Shown here piece after piece: positions 22,960 through 30,986 of a stretch of DNA of 62,662 bases. The DNA comes from CAYJXJ01 sp964374095 (GTDB taxonomy: Bacteria > Elusimicrobiota > Elusimicrobia > UBA1565 > UBA9628), in NCBI GenBank assembly GCA_964374095.1, contig CAYJXJ010000004.1, positions 1-62,662 on the forward strand. The letters are read 5' to 3'. The translations under genes were made by a program, and so were the position numbers. The notes below the pieces were generated by a model. The model ran no database searches, was not told where the DNA came from, and saw only the letters and a list, made by a program, of their open reading frames with translations. How positions within the stretch are numbered: position 1 is the stretch's first letter; each line of letters begins with the position of its first letter.

Positions 22960-24008
22960 CCCTTCCCGACACGACCGAAGCCGCGGTCCTATTCGAGACC
23001 GGCCAGCCCCTGCGCATCGTCTCCTTGGGGCTTCCGCCCCTGCGGGAAGGACAGGTTTTGGTGGAGCTCGCCTTCAGCGGGGTCTGCCACACCCAAGTCC
23101 TGGAGGCCGACGGCAAGCGCGGCCCGGACCGCTTCCTGCCGCACACTCTGGGCCATGAAGGCTCCGGAACGGTCCTCGGGACCGGGCCCGGGGTCTCCAA
23201 GGTCAAACTCGGCGAGCGGGTGGTGCTCTCGTGGATCAGAGGCTCGGGCGCCAACGCCGCCCCCGCCGCCTACGCGGGCCCCGACGGCAAGGTCAACTCG
23301 GGCCAAATATCAACTTTCATGCGCCATGCCGTGGTCTCCGAGAACCGCCTCACGCCCATCCCCGAAGGGATGCCCCTGCGGGAAGGGGCGCTGCTCGGCT
23401 GCGCGCTGCTTACCGGAGCCGGCATCGCCTTCAACGCGGCCGAAGTCCAGGCCGGGCAGAGCGTGGGAGTCTTTGGCTGCGGCGGCATCGGGCTTTCCGC
23501 GATCCTAGGGGCCAAGCTCCGCGGGGCGGGCATGATCGTGGCGGTGGACGTCATTGAAGAAAAGCTGAGGATGGCACGCGACGCCGGGGCTACGCACATC
23601 ATTAACGCCCGGACCGCTGATCCTGTAGAGGCGGTCCTGGCCCTGCTGAGCCGGGGACTCGATTGCGCGATTGAAGCGGCCGGCCGCAGCGAGACAATGG
23701 AGGCGGCATTCCGCTCCGTGCGCGAGGGCGGGGGCCTATGCGTCTTGGCCGGCAACCTCCCGCACGGCGGGCGCATCTCCATCGACCCCATGGACCTTAT
23801 CAAGGGCAAGCGCATCGTCGGCACCTGGGGAGGGGAAAGCCGTCCGGACCGAGACATCCCCTTCTTCGCCGAAGAGTTCATCGCGGGCCGCCTCAAGCTC
23901 TGGCCCCTGGCCCTGCGCGACTACGCCCTTAAGGACGTCAACCAGGCCATGTCCGACCTCAAAGCCGGCCAAGTCGGCCGGGCCCTGATCAGCCTGGCCG
24001 CGGCGTAG
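22956..24008 (+). CDS. Zinc-type MDR dehydrogenase lacking the structural-zinc lobe
   Basis: 350 residues from TTG 22956, overlapping the previous stop. The medium-chain dehydrogenase fold is clear: SGVCHTQVLEADG (catalytic Cys), PHTLGHEGSGTVLGTGPGV and the Rossmann motif GVFGCGGIGLSAILGAKLRG. The four-cysteine structural zinc loop is absent; the region reads RGSGANAAPAAYAGPDGK. MDR enzymes of this type oxidise or reduce alcohols or NDP-linked sugar alcohols with NAD(P). Last gene of the + strand operon; a palindrome-containing intergenic region follows. Confidence 0.87.
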   Translation: MTLPDTTEAAVLFETGQPLRIVSLGLPPLREGQVLVELAFSGVCHTQVLEADGKRGPDRFLPHTLGHEGSGTVLGTGPGVSKVKLGERVVLSWIRGSGANAAPAAYAGPDGKVNSGQISTFMRHAVVSENRLTPIPEGMPLREGALLGCALLTGAGIAFNAAEVQAGQSVGVFGCGGIGLSAILGAKLRGAGMIVAVDVIEEKLRMARDAGATHIINARTADPVEAVLALLSRGLDCAIEAAGRSETMEAAFRSVREGGGLCVLAGNLPHGGRISIDPMDLIKGKRIVGTWGGESRPDRDIPFFAEEFIAGRLKLWPLALRDYALKDVNQAMSDLKAGQVGRALISLAAA

Positions 24009-24133
24009 CAGGCTGCTGGGAACCCCGCGCGCCGGGCTTGATGCGGCCACTGTCGGGGACAGCCGCTGCTCAACGTGAAGAGTTTGGCGGGCCCGCAGAC
24101 CGCGGCGACGGCATGAAGAATGCCGGTTCCAGA

Positions 24134-24160
24134 CTTGTAGAACTCGGTCCAGGACCGAGT
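24134..24160. repeat. Dispersed palindromic element, copy 2 (REP-like)
   Basis: CTTGTAGA precedes arms ACTCGGTCC and GGACCGAGT around a central A; 26 of 27 nt match copy 1 at 19.4 kb. It lies in the 182-bp gap (24009-24190) between convergent genes, where a hairpin could terminate transcription both ways. A small CTGTC/GACAG stem at about 24050-24062 is the only other structure seen in this gap. Confidence 0.85.
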
Positions 24161-24190
24161 GGCCTAAGGATAACCCGGGGAGGCGCGATT

Positions 24191-25054
24191 TTATCTTACC
24201 GGGTTTATCCCGGATCCGGCCGCCATCCGGCGGAAGGCCTCGCCCAGATCGGTCAGCGCCAGGCCGGTGGCGGCGCGCAGCTTCTCGGTGCTGGCGGCGT
24301 GCCAGGCGTGGCGAGGCTCGGAGGCGGGGATGTCCTTGATGGAGCAGCGCGCGATGAGCCCGGCGTCCAAGCCCAGCGCCGCCGCCAGCCTCGCGGCCAA
24401 CTCGTAGCGGCTCAGGGCCTCGGCACCGCAGAGGTTGTAGACGCCGGAAAGGCCCTTGTCCCAGACCGCGCGCACGGCACGGCCCACGTCGTCAATATGC
24501 ACCGGCGCCAGTCGCTGGTCATGCGCGCAGCGGATACTCTCGTCCCGCTGGAGCGCCTCGGCCCAGGCCGTGAAAAGGCTGCCGTCGCCGCGCTCGGTCC
24601 CGTAAACTTTTCCCAGGCGAAGGATGATCCACCGGCCGGACCGAGACATCAGGAAGTCCTCGACCTCCTTGCGTTGGCGGCCGTAGGTCGTGATGGGGCG
24701 GCGCTCGTCCTCCTCCCGGAAATCCCCGCGCGAGCCGTCATAGACTGAATCGCTCGACAGGTAGACAGGGACGACCCCGAGGGCCGAAAGCCTCTCGACG
24801 AGCCCGCGGACGCCAGACACGTTGACGCGCGCCGTGCCATCAGGGTCCTTGGCGCAAGCCTCAAAACCCGCCACGCCCGCGCAGATCACGCCGGCCTTGG
24901 CCCCTCGGCAGGCCCGCTCCAAGGCGGGCCAGTCGGGATCGAGAAGATCAAAGCGCTCCGGCCCAGGACGCCGGCTCAACCCCAGGGTGCCGGAGCCCAG
25001 GCAAGACCCCAGCCGGGACCCGATAAAGCCCGTCGCACCGACCACGAGAAACAT
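24191..25054 (-). CDS. RmlD-like NAD(P)-dependent sugar reductase (SDR)
   Basis: 287 residues from ATG 25054. The longer in-frame opening upstream is shadow of the neighbouring methyltransferase. FLVVGATGFIGSRLG is the cofactor motif, with YLSSDSVYDGSRG and active-site YGRQRKEVEDFL. Shape and length fit dTDP-4-dehydrorhamnose reductases and close relatives. It is the downstream gene of a two-gene - strand unit and converges on the MDR gene. Confidence 0.87.
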   Translation of the reverse strand: MFLVVGATGFIGSRLGSCLGSGTLGLSRRPGPERFDLLDPDWPALERACRGAKAGVICAGVAGFEACAKDPDGTARVNVSGVRGLVERLSALGVVPVYLSSDSVYDGSRGDFREEDERRPITTYGRQRKEVEDFLMSRSGRWIILRLGKVYGTERGDGSLFTAWAEALQRDESIRCAHDQRLAPVHIDDVGRAVRAVWDKGLSGVYNLCGAEALSRYELAARLAAALGLDAGLIARCSIKDIPASEPRHAWHAASTEKLRAATGLALTDLGEAFRRMAAGSGINPVR

Positions 25055-25076
25055 GTCAGCGAGTCGGCATGGGCGT

Positions 25077-25829
25077 CTAGCGGGGCTTGCGGAAAACTCC
25101 CGTGATGAACCCGCTCCAGAGGGGCGAGTCGAGGGAGTCGGCCGCGGGAAGCCGCCGCAATATCCGGAGGGCCTTGAGCACCGCGCGGCGCAGAAGCGCG
25201 GCGCGCGGCGGGCCGACGAGGTCGGGCTCGAAGCCCCCGTGATAGCCCGCCCAAAGCGTGGCAAGCCCGCAGTCGCGCGCCAAGCCCTCAAGCGCCGTTA
25301 GGCGCATGGTCCGGGCATTGTGGGCCGCCAGGAACTCGGGCTTGGAGAGCCAGGCGTTGAAGCCCACCAGGTTGGGCACCGACAGCACGAAGAGGCCCCC
25401 GGGTCTGAGGAGTTCGACGGTGCGCCGCGTGACGGGCGTGGGATCCTCGAAGTGCTCGATAAAGTGCATGGAGAGGATCACGTCGAAGGGCTCCTGAGGT
25501 CGGTAGTCGAACAGGTCCTGCTCGGCCAACTCCCCGGGAATGCCGAGCCTGCGGAAGTTCTCGCGCGTGAGCGCCACACCCTTGGGCGAGGTGTCGCAGC
25601 CAAAGACCCGGTAGCCGAAGCGTTTGTGGAGGTAGGCCAGCCACATCCCGGGGGCGCCGCCGACCTCGAAGGCCCGCCAGGCCGGGTTGGGCTCCAGGAA
25701 GCGGTCGAAGATGTCCATGAAGGTCCGCTCGTATGACTTCGCGGCGTCGGGATAGACCGGCAGTTCGACCTTCTTCCAGAAATCATCCCAGAAATCCGGA
25801 ACGGTCAGGGGGGCGGCGTCGGAGTCCAT
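25077..25829 (-). CDS. Class I SAM-dependent methyltransferase
   Basis: 250 residues. FEVGGAPGMWLAYLHKRFGYRVFGCD is the SAM site, and FDVILSMHFIEHFEDP with LLRPGGLFVLSVPN is typical of Methyltransf_11/23 enzymes in sugar clusters. ATG at 25829 is favoured over GTG at 25835. A TATAAT lies 16 nt upstream, so it likely heads the short operon with the RmlD-like gene. Confidence 0.85.
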   Translation of the reverse strand: MDSDAAPLTVPDFWDDFWKKVELPVYPDAAKSYERTFMDIFDRFLEPNPAWRAFEVGGAPGMWLAYLHKRFGYRVFGCDTSPKGVALTRENFRRLGIPGELAEQDLFDYRPQEPFDVILSMHFIEHFEDPTPVTRRTVELLRPGGLFVLSVPNLVGFNAWLSKPEFLAAHNARTMRLTALEGLARDCGLATLWAGYHGGFEPDLVGPPRAALLRRAVLKALRILRRLPAADSLDSPLWSGFITGVFRKPR

Positions 25830-25844
25830 GGGCACGGGGTCGCG

Positions 25845-25850
25845 ATTATA
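25845..25850 (-). promoter_or_regulatory. Consensus -10 box for the methyltransferase/reductase unit
   Basis: TATAAT on the - strand, 16 nt before the ATG at 25829. No convincing -35 box is seen at 15-19 nt upstream. Confidence 0.45.
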
Positions 25851-25875
25851 TCATTGCCGGAAGACCGCCGGCTCG

Positions 25876-25905
25876 TGGACAAGGCCGTTTGAAACCGGAT
25901 AGAAT
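25876..25905 (+). promoter_or_regulatory. Sigma-70-like promoter for the hydroxyacid dehydrogenase gene
   Basis: TGGACA (25876-25881) and TAGAAT (25900-25905) with an 18-nt spacer, each one base from consensus, 15 bp before the ATG at 25921. The leader would be very short. It lies divergently beside the - strand -10 box. Confidence 0.5.
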
Positions 25906-25920
25906 TAACGCCACCCCTCG

Positions 25921-26907
25921 ATGCCGACTCAGAGCCGCTCCCGACCCCTGGTCTGCGCCACCCCGCTGCACTTCCTACCCGACGTCCACGGCAAGCTCCG
26001 CCGGGATTTTGCGCTGACCGTGGCGTTCGGCTGGAGCGCCGCCCGGCTTTCCAGAGCCCTGCGGCCGGCCCGGGCCTTCATCCCCAACCCCGGAACGCCC
26101 TTCCGCCTGGGATCCGAGGTCCTTGGTTCAGCCGAGAGGCTCGAGATTCTGGTGACCCCATCGACGGGAACCGACCACATCGACCTCGCGTTCTGCCGCA
26201 AACGGGGAATCGTCGTGCGCTCCCTGCGCGACCGAATGGACATCACCGAGTCGATCCACGCTTCGGCCGAATTCAGCCTAACGCTGCTCCTGGGTTTGAT
26301 CCGCCGCTTGCCGGCCGCGGCCGAGGCGGCACGGCGCGGAGTCTGGCGCGAAGCCGAGGATCGGTTCCGCGGCATCGAACTGGCCGGCAAGACCGTCGCC
26401 TTGATCGGCTACGGACGGATCGGCCGCAAGATGGCGGGCTACCTGAGGGCCCTCGGGGCCAAGCTTGTCGTCTACGATCCCCACGTCAAGGTCCGAGACC
26501 CCTGGGCGTGCCAAGTCCGCAGCCTGGAGCTGGCCCTCGCGGCGGCGGACATCGTCAGCCTTCATCTGCACTTGGACGACTCGACCCGCGGCCTCTTCGG
26601 AGCGAAGGCCTTCTCCAGACTGCGCCGCGGGGCGTACCTGGTCAACACCTCGCGGGGAGGCCTCGTGGATGAGCCGGCCCTCCTGCGGGCCCTGCGCTCC
26701 GGACGCCTGGCCGGCGCGGCCGTGGACGTGGTGCAGGGCGAGCAGGGCGGGAACCTAGCCGACCGCCCCCTGATGCGCTACGCGCGGATCCATCCCGCGC
26801 TGGTCGTCACACCCCACATCGCAGGGCTCACCGTGGACTCCCAGAGGAAGGCCGCGCTCTTCGCGGTCTCGGAACTGAGGAGACACTTCGGGCTGAAGGA
26901 TGACTGA
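25921..26907 (+). CDS. D-isomer-specific 2-hydroxyacid dehydrogenase
   Basis: 328 residues. The NAD domain has ALIGYGRIGRKMAGYLRALGA at about 160-180, and the catalytic trio is recognisable: Arg in VNTSRGGLVDE, Glu in VVQGEQ and His in VTPHIAGLT. The family reduces 2-oxoacids to D-2-hydroxyacids, or the reverse. In a polysaccharide locus it could make a lactyl- or glyceryl-type substituent or act in 3-phosphoglycerate-type metabolism; this is inference. It overlaps the next gene by 8 nt. Confidence 0.92.
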   Translation: MPTQSRSRPLVCATPLHFLPDVHGKLRRDFALTVAFGWSAARLSRALRPARAFIPNPGTPFRLGSEVLGSAERLEILVTPSTGTDHIDLAFCRKRGIVVRSLRDRMDITESIHASAEFSLTLLLGLIRRLPAAAEAARRGVWREAEDRFRGIELAGKTVALIGYGRIGRKMAGYLRALGAKLVVYDPHVKVRDPWACQVRSLELALAAADIVSLHLHLDDSTRGLFGAKAFSRLRRGAYLVNTSRGGLVDEPALLRALRSGRLAGAAVDVVQGEQGGNLADRPLMRYARIHPALVVTPHIAGLTVDSQRKAALFAVSELRRHFGLKDD

Positions 26908-28729
26908 AGGCGGGGGCCGCCTCCTGGCGGCCGGGATCCATCCGGCGTGGGAGCCCTCGGACATGGAGCCGCTGTTCCCGGACGAGGTTCGCCCCGGTGT
27001 GTCGCTGAGCCAAGAGCGGATCAAGTCGCTTTCCGGAATTTATTCGCGCCTATACCCCCCCGTGATCGCCGCCTGCGGCGGAGTCCTGGGCGATCGTTTC
27101 GGGCTATCCCCCCGCGCGCGGGAAACGCTGGCGCGCGAAACCATCGTCCCGCTGACCCACGCCTTCCTCGATCGGCTCTTGAGACTCTCCCTGCGGGCGG
27201 CGCGCGGACCGGCTCCCCCCCTGGCCCGCGGGCGCGAGGAGCGCGCCGCCGACATGGCCGCTTTCCGGACGCTGGCCCAGTCGTCCTATGCCTACAACCA
27301 GGCGCTGCTGTGCCGGCTGGCGCCCCTGCTCGACCTGAAGTTGTCGGATTCGGAGCTTCCCGCGATCCCCGCCCCCGCGATGGCGCGCCCCTTCTTCAAC
27401 CACAACTTCACCGTCGCCTCCCCGGGGCGCCGAATCCTCCGCAAGATCGCGGCCGCCGGACGCCGCCTCCTGCGCCGTAGCGCCTTGCGCGGCCGCCTGC
27501 CGTCTCTCTCCATGGGCTACTCGACCCAGCCCTTGAAGGACGCCGGGTTCTACGACGGGCTACTCGTCAACATCCAAAGGCAGGCCTCTCTGGGCGGCGC
27601 GGCCGACGACCCCGGCCTGCGCCGCATGCTCGCGCAGGCCCTCAAGCTCTGCGGGCCCGCTCTTGAGGCCTTCTTGAGGGAAGCCGGCGGCATCCCCAGC
27701 GTCCCAACCGGCGTGACGGAGGCCTGGGCCGAATTCGCCAGTTCGGCCGCGCCCGCCTCGATGCTCGAGGCCGTTCCCGCCAACATGGCCGCCTGCCGGG
27801 CGGTCCTCGCGCCCTACGGGACCCCGTTGCTGATCGGCGAGACCAACACTCTCGAACCCACCTTCATGATGGCCGCGGCCCAGGAGCTGGGCCTGAAGGT
27901 GATCGGCTTCCAACACGGGGGCCATTACGGCTTCATGGACGACCACACCCATTCCCTGGAAACCGAATACGGCGCCTACGACCGCTTCGTCACCTGGGGC
28001 TGGGAACCGATGCCCGATCATCCGAACTGCCGCGGGACGCAAGCCGTCGCGCTGCCTGTTCCTTGGCTGAGCGAACGGCGCCGCTATTGGACCCGCGCCC
28101 GGTCCGAGCCGGCGGCGGACGCCGCGGATTTCCTGCTCATGCCCAACCAGATTTACCGCTTCCCCCCGGCCCCCAGCGGCGCGGCGGTCTCGCGCAGCGA
28201 CCGCCTCGCCGACCACTGCCGCGTTCTCGAGGGCTTAATTGCCGCGGCGGCTCGCCGCGGGCTGACCACCGCGATCAAACCGTTTGACCGCCGGATGGTC
28301 GAGTTCATGCCGCGCACCTTCGACACCTTGAGGACGGCCGGGGGCGCGGCCTATCGGCGCCTGGATATCTTGGATAAGGGGCTTCACCCCGCACTCCTGC
28401 GGCTCGGACGCGTCTTGGTCTGGGATCAGGCGGGAGACGGCCTATTGGAATGTCTGGCCTGCGGCATCCCCACGCTCGTCCTCTGGCCGCGCCATTACTG
28501 CCGCGAGGACGACCGGGCCGCCCCGCTGGTCGCAGGCTTGGAACGAACCGGAATCATCCACCGCGAACCGCAATCCCTCCTGGACGCCTATCAGCGCTAC
28601 CGGTCGGACCCCCGAGCCTGGCTCGATGATTCGGCGCGCGCCGAGGCCGTGGGCCGCTTCCTGCGCCGCTACGCCTGGATCGACGACCGCTGGGAGCGAC
28701 CCTGGCGGGACTTCCTTGAGAGCCTCTAG
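26900..28729 (+). CDS. Putative surface-polysaccharide transferase (LIC12162-like)
   Basis: 609 residues, soluble, no membrane segments seen. Segments IGETNTLEPTFM, IGFQHGGHYGFMDD, RFVTWGWEP, VLVWDQAGDGLLECLACG and GIPTLVLWPRHY recall the LIC12162-type putative transferases found in O-antigen and capsule loci, with a GT-B-like C-terminal half. It would transfer a sugar or other group in the cytosol. The match is by motif memory, so confidence in the family is moderate. It is coupled to the hydroxyacid dehydrogenase and converges on the next gene with a 20-bp gap. Confidence 0.6.
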   Translation: MTEGGGRLLAAGIHPAWEPSDMEPLFPDEVRPGVSLSQERIKSLSGIYSRLYPPVIAACGGVLGDRFGLSPRARETLARETIVPLTHAFLDRLLRLSLRAARGPAPPLARGREERAADMAAFRTLAQSSYAYNQALLCRLAPLLDLKLSDSELPAIPAPAMARPFFNHNFTVASPGRRILRKIAAAGRRLLRRSALRGRLPSLSMGYSTQPLKDAGFYDGLLVNIQRQASLGGAADDPGLRRMLAQALKLCGPALEAFLREAGGIPSVPTGVTEAWAEFASSAAPASMLEAVPANMAACRAVLAPYGTPLLIGETNTLEPTFMMAAAQELGLKVIGFQHGGHYGFMDDHTHSLETEYGAYDRFVTWGWEPMPDHPNCRGTQAVALPVPWLSERRRYWTRARSEPAADAADFLLMPNQIYRFPPAPSGAAVSRSDRLADHCRVLEGLIAAAARRGLTTAIKPFDRRMVEFMPRTFDTLRTAGGAAYRRLDILDKGLHPALLRLGRVLVWDQAGDGLLECLACGIPTLVLWPRHYCREDDRAAPLVAGLERTGIIHREPQSLLDAYQRYRSDPRAWLDDSARAEAVGRFLRRYAWIDDRWERPWRDFLESL

Positions 28730-28749
28730 CGGGCGGCAGGGCGCCGGGG

Positions 28750-30480
28750 CTAGGCGAGCAGTCCGAGAACCCCGTCCACGGTCCTGGCGACATTGCATCC
28801 GTCAAGCCGCCCGGCGTAGGCCTCCAGGAGCCGGGAATGGTCCACACGCTCGGGTATGCGATCGGGCAGAAGTTCCCGCAGGGCGGCGGCCAGGGACTCG
28901 GTCGTCTGGTGGCAGGGCAGGCCCGCGCTCCCATCGAATGGAGCTGTCGCATCGCTGGCCTGAAGGTTGACCAGAACAACCGGCAGGCCCATGGCCATGG
29001 CCTCGATCATGGACGTGGATAGTCCGCCGATCACCAGCGAGCTTTCCCGCAGCACTTCCGCCAAGAGGCGCCTCTCCTCGAGGACGCAGCGCGCGTCGAG
29101 CCGCTGCCCCAGGATCTCCCGGTAGAGCGCCCCGGGTTCGCCGGGATGGGTCTTGACCACGATCCGGACCCTCTCATGGCGCCTGACGAGCTCCACGACG
29201 GGCAGGATATTCTCTCGGACCGGCGCGCAATAGCCGACGACTACGACCTGCGGGACGACCGGCCGGCGGCGCAGGGCTCCGCTATAGCGGTCCAGCAGCG
29301 GAAACCCTGTCACATGAATGCGCTCCCGCGCGACTCCCAGGGAAAGATAGGCCCCAACCGCGACCGTACCGCCGATGAAGAGGTGATCGGCCTGCGTATC
29401 CACGAGCCGCGGGCGGCAGTGGGTCGGTAGGCCGTGCTGGACCAGGGCGGAGGGGATGCCTCGGCGGCGGGCCTCGTAGAGGAGCATCCGCTCCGGGGGG
29501 TTTCCATCGTACGGGACTACCACGAGCTCGGGAGCCCAGGAATCAAGCGCGCGTTGGATCTTGGCGAGCTGGGAGGCCATGAAAGCGAATTCCTCCATCA
29601 CGACCTCGTCGAGAAGGGCGCGCATGGCCTCCCAGGCGGGCAGACCCCCTGGCTCGAAGCGGCGCGCGTAGTCCGCGCTCGAGGAGAGCTCCCTCCACCT
29701 GCGCCCGATCGCCTCCAGCGCATCCACATCCGCGGCACGGAGCGGATCCTCAAAGGACGGATCGGTCAGGAAAGACCAGCGAGTCCATCCTCGCATCGAA
29801 GGAAGCCGCCGGGAGGGCCAGTCGAAGAAGGCCGGCCGGACGCCCTGGCGGCGGCCCAGTTCCTCCAACAGCCCTTCGAGCGTGTAGTAGTAGGAGGCCA
29901 GGACTCGCCGCCCGGACCGCGGCCGCAAGAACCCCAGTCCCCAGTTGAGCAGGCGCCGCTTGAGCGCGTGCGCGCTGAGGGGCCAGGACGAATAGCGGGT
30001 CGCGATCCGAACCTTGTCGCCGACCGCCGGCGCGCCGCGCCATTCCAGGGGGATGGCGCGGCCTCCGCAGAGCCTCTCGATGAGGTTGCGGCGATCCTTC
30101 GACACCTCTCGCTCGGCGATCACCCGGGCCGGCTTCTCCCGCTCCAAGAGCCTGTTGAACTCCCAGGCGAACTTGTAAACCGGTCCGAAAAACGCGCCGT
30201 AGACGAGGCCCTCCAGGCATTTGCCGAGGGAAATCCCGCGAAAGACGGTAAAGTCGCTCCCCGTGACGTCCCGGAACCATGCCTCGGCAAGGTCCTCGCC
30301 CCAGTTCCTCACCGGAGCATCGGGACCAAGGGTCCAGAGGTTAGGGTCGAGAAGAGCGGCCGGAGCGCCGCGGCGCAGGTAGGCTTCGCGGGTCCACTCG
30401 TCCAAGCAGACGACCAGCGCGCCGGGTGGGACCGGCCCGGCGGGCTGGGGGGAGGCTGCGATGTAGAGATCGGCGCTCAA
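28750..30480 (-). CDS. GT-B-type capsule/teichoic-like glycosyl or glycerophosphate transferase
   Basis: 576 residues from TTG 30480, with no better in-frame start before SADLYIAASPQPAG. The C-terminal half holds GT-B features of CDP-glycerol glycerophosphotransferase and capsule synthesis proteins: ALVQHGLPTHCRP, LFIGGTVAVGAYLSLGV, VVKTHPGEPGALY and LVIGGLSTSMIEAMAMGLPVVLV. The N-terminal half is unassigned. It sits between a convergent transferase and a divergent ligase remnant. A TATAAT 9 nt upstream of the start would serve it. Confidence 0.65.
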   Translation of the reverse strand: MSADLYIAASPQPAGPVPPGALVVCLDEWTREAYLRRGAPAALLDPNLWTLGPDAPVRNWGEDLAEAWFRDVTGSDFTVFRGISLGKCLEGLVYGAFFGPVYKFAWEFNRLLEREKPARVIAEREVSKDRRNLIERLCGGRAIPLEWRGAPAVGDKVRIATRYSSWPLSAHALKRRLLNWGLGFLRPRSGRRVLASYYYTLEGLLEELGRRQGVRPAFFDWPSRRLPSMRGWTRWSFLTDPSFEDPLRAADVDALEAIGRRWRELSSSADYARRFEPGGLPAWEAMRALLDEVVMEEFAFMASQLAKIQRALDSWAPELVVVPYDGNPPERMLLYEARRRGIPSALVQHGLPTHCRPRLVDTQADHLFIGGTVAVGAYLSLGVARERIHVTGFPLLDRYSGALRRRPVVPQVVVVGYCAPVRENILPVVELVRRHERVRIVVKTHPGEPGALYREILGQRLDARCVLEERRLLAEVLRESSLVIGGLSTSMIEAMAMGLPVVLVNLQASDATAPFDGSAGLPCHQTTESLAAALRELLPDRIPERVDHSRLLEAYAGRLDGCNVARTVDGVLGLLA

Positions 30481-30489
30481 GTCCGTGGG

Positions 30490-30495
30490 ATTATA
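30490..30495 (-). promoter_or_regulatory. Consensus -10 box for the 576-residue transferase gene
   Basis: TATAAT on the - strand, 9 nt before the TTG start at 30480; a -35 box is not evident. If used, the leader would be only a few nucleotides. Confidence 0.4.
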
Positions 30496-30511
30496 TTAAA
30501 CCCGGCGCCCG

Positions 30512-30697
30512 TTGACCCCTCTCCGACGGAAAAGCTATTCTGCGCGGATGTGCCCGTTGGACCTTCTCAAGATCGCCGAGCAGAACCAGGACCGGCCCTT
30601 CCTCATCGCCCCGGACCGCCCGGTGACCTTGACCTACGCCGAATTCCACGGGGCGGCCCTGGGTCTGGCTGCCCGCCTCCAGGAAGAGGGGCCGCGC
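30512..30697 (+). pseudogene. 5' remnant of an acyl/aryl-AMP ligase with its promoter
   Basis: From ATG 30548 the frame encodes about 48 residues (DRPFLIAPDRPVTLTYAEF, then ALGLAARLQEEG) that match the N-terminus of the intact ligase at 32960 residue by residue, then diverges at about 30691 into unrelated sequence. The upstream TTGACC (30512) and TATTCT (30536), with the intervening GACGGAAAA, also resemble the intact gene's promoter. Identity is only about two thirds at DNA level, so this was an old neighbouring paralogue cut short by the island that follows. Confidence 0.8.
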
Positions 30698-30761
30698 GTA
30701 ACGCGCCGCCATTTCAAGACCCGCGGCCATAAAGGCCTGCGTCGGCGTAGTGGCGATAGAG

Positions 30762-30884
30762 CTAGTCGCCCTTGGTCTTGAAGTAGCGCTCGATGCCTTC
30801 CTTCTGGACCTGGATCGAGTGGCCTTCCTCGGCCCGCACCTCGGTCGAGACGCGCTTATACGCCACCCATATCATCGCGCTCAT
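30762..30884 (-). pseudogene. Serine-recombinase N-terminal stub
   Basis: A 40-residue frame from ATG 30884 reads VAYKRVSTEVRAEEGHSIQ, the start of large serine recombinases (catalytic Ser in RVST), and stops after YFKTKGD, where several hundred residues should follow. It marks this segment as a former integrative element. The frame ends about 70 bp from the ligase breakpoint. Confidence 0.75.
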
Positions 30885-30986
30885 GTCACCCCCACAGGCA
30901 ACTCAGTAATAGCTTGATACAACTTGCTACAGCCATGAATTAAGCCTCTGCCGTCGATCTTGTTACAAAGCTTGTTAGCCCATCTA

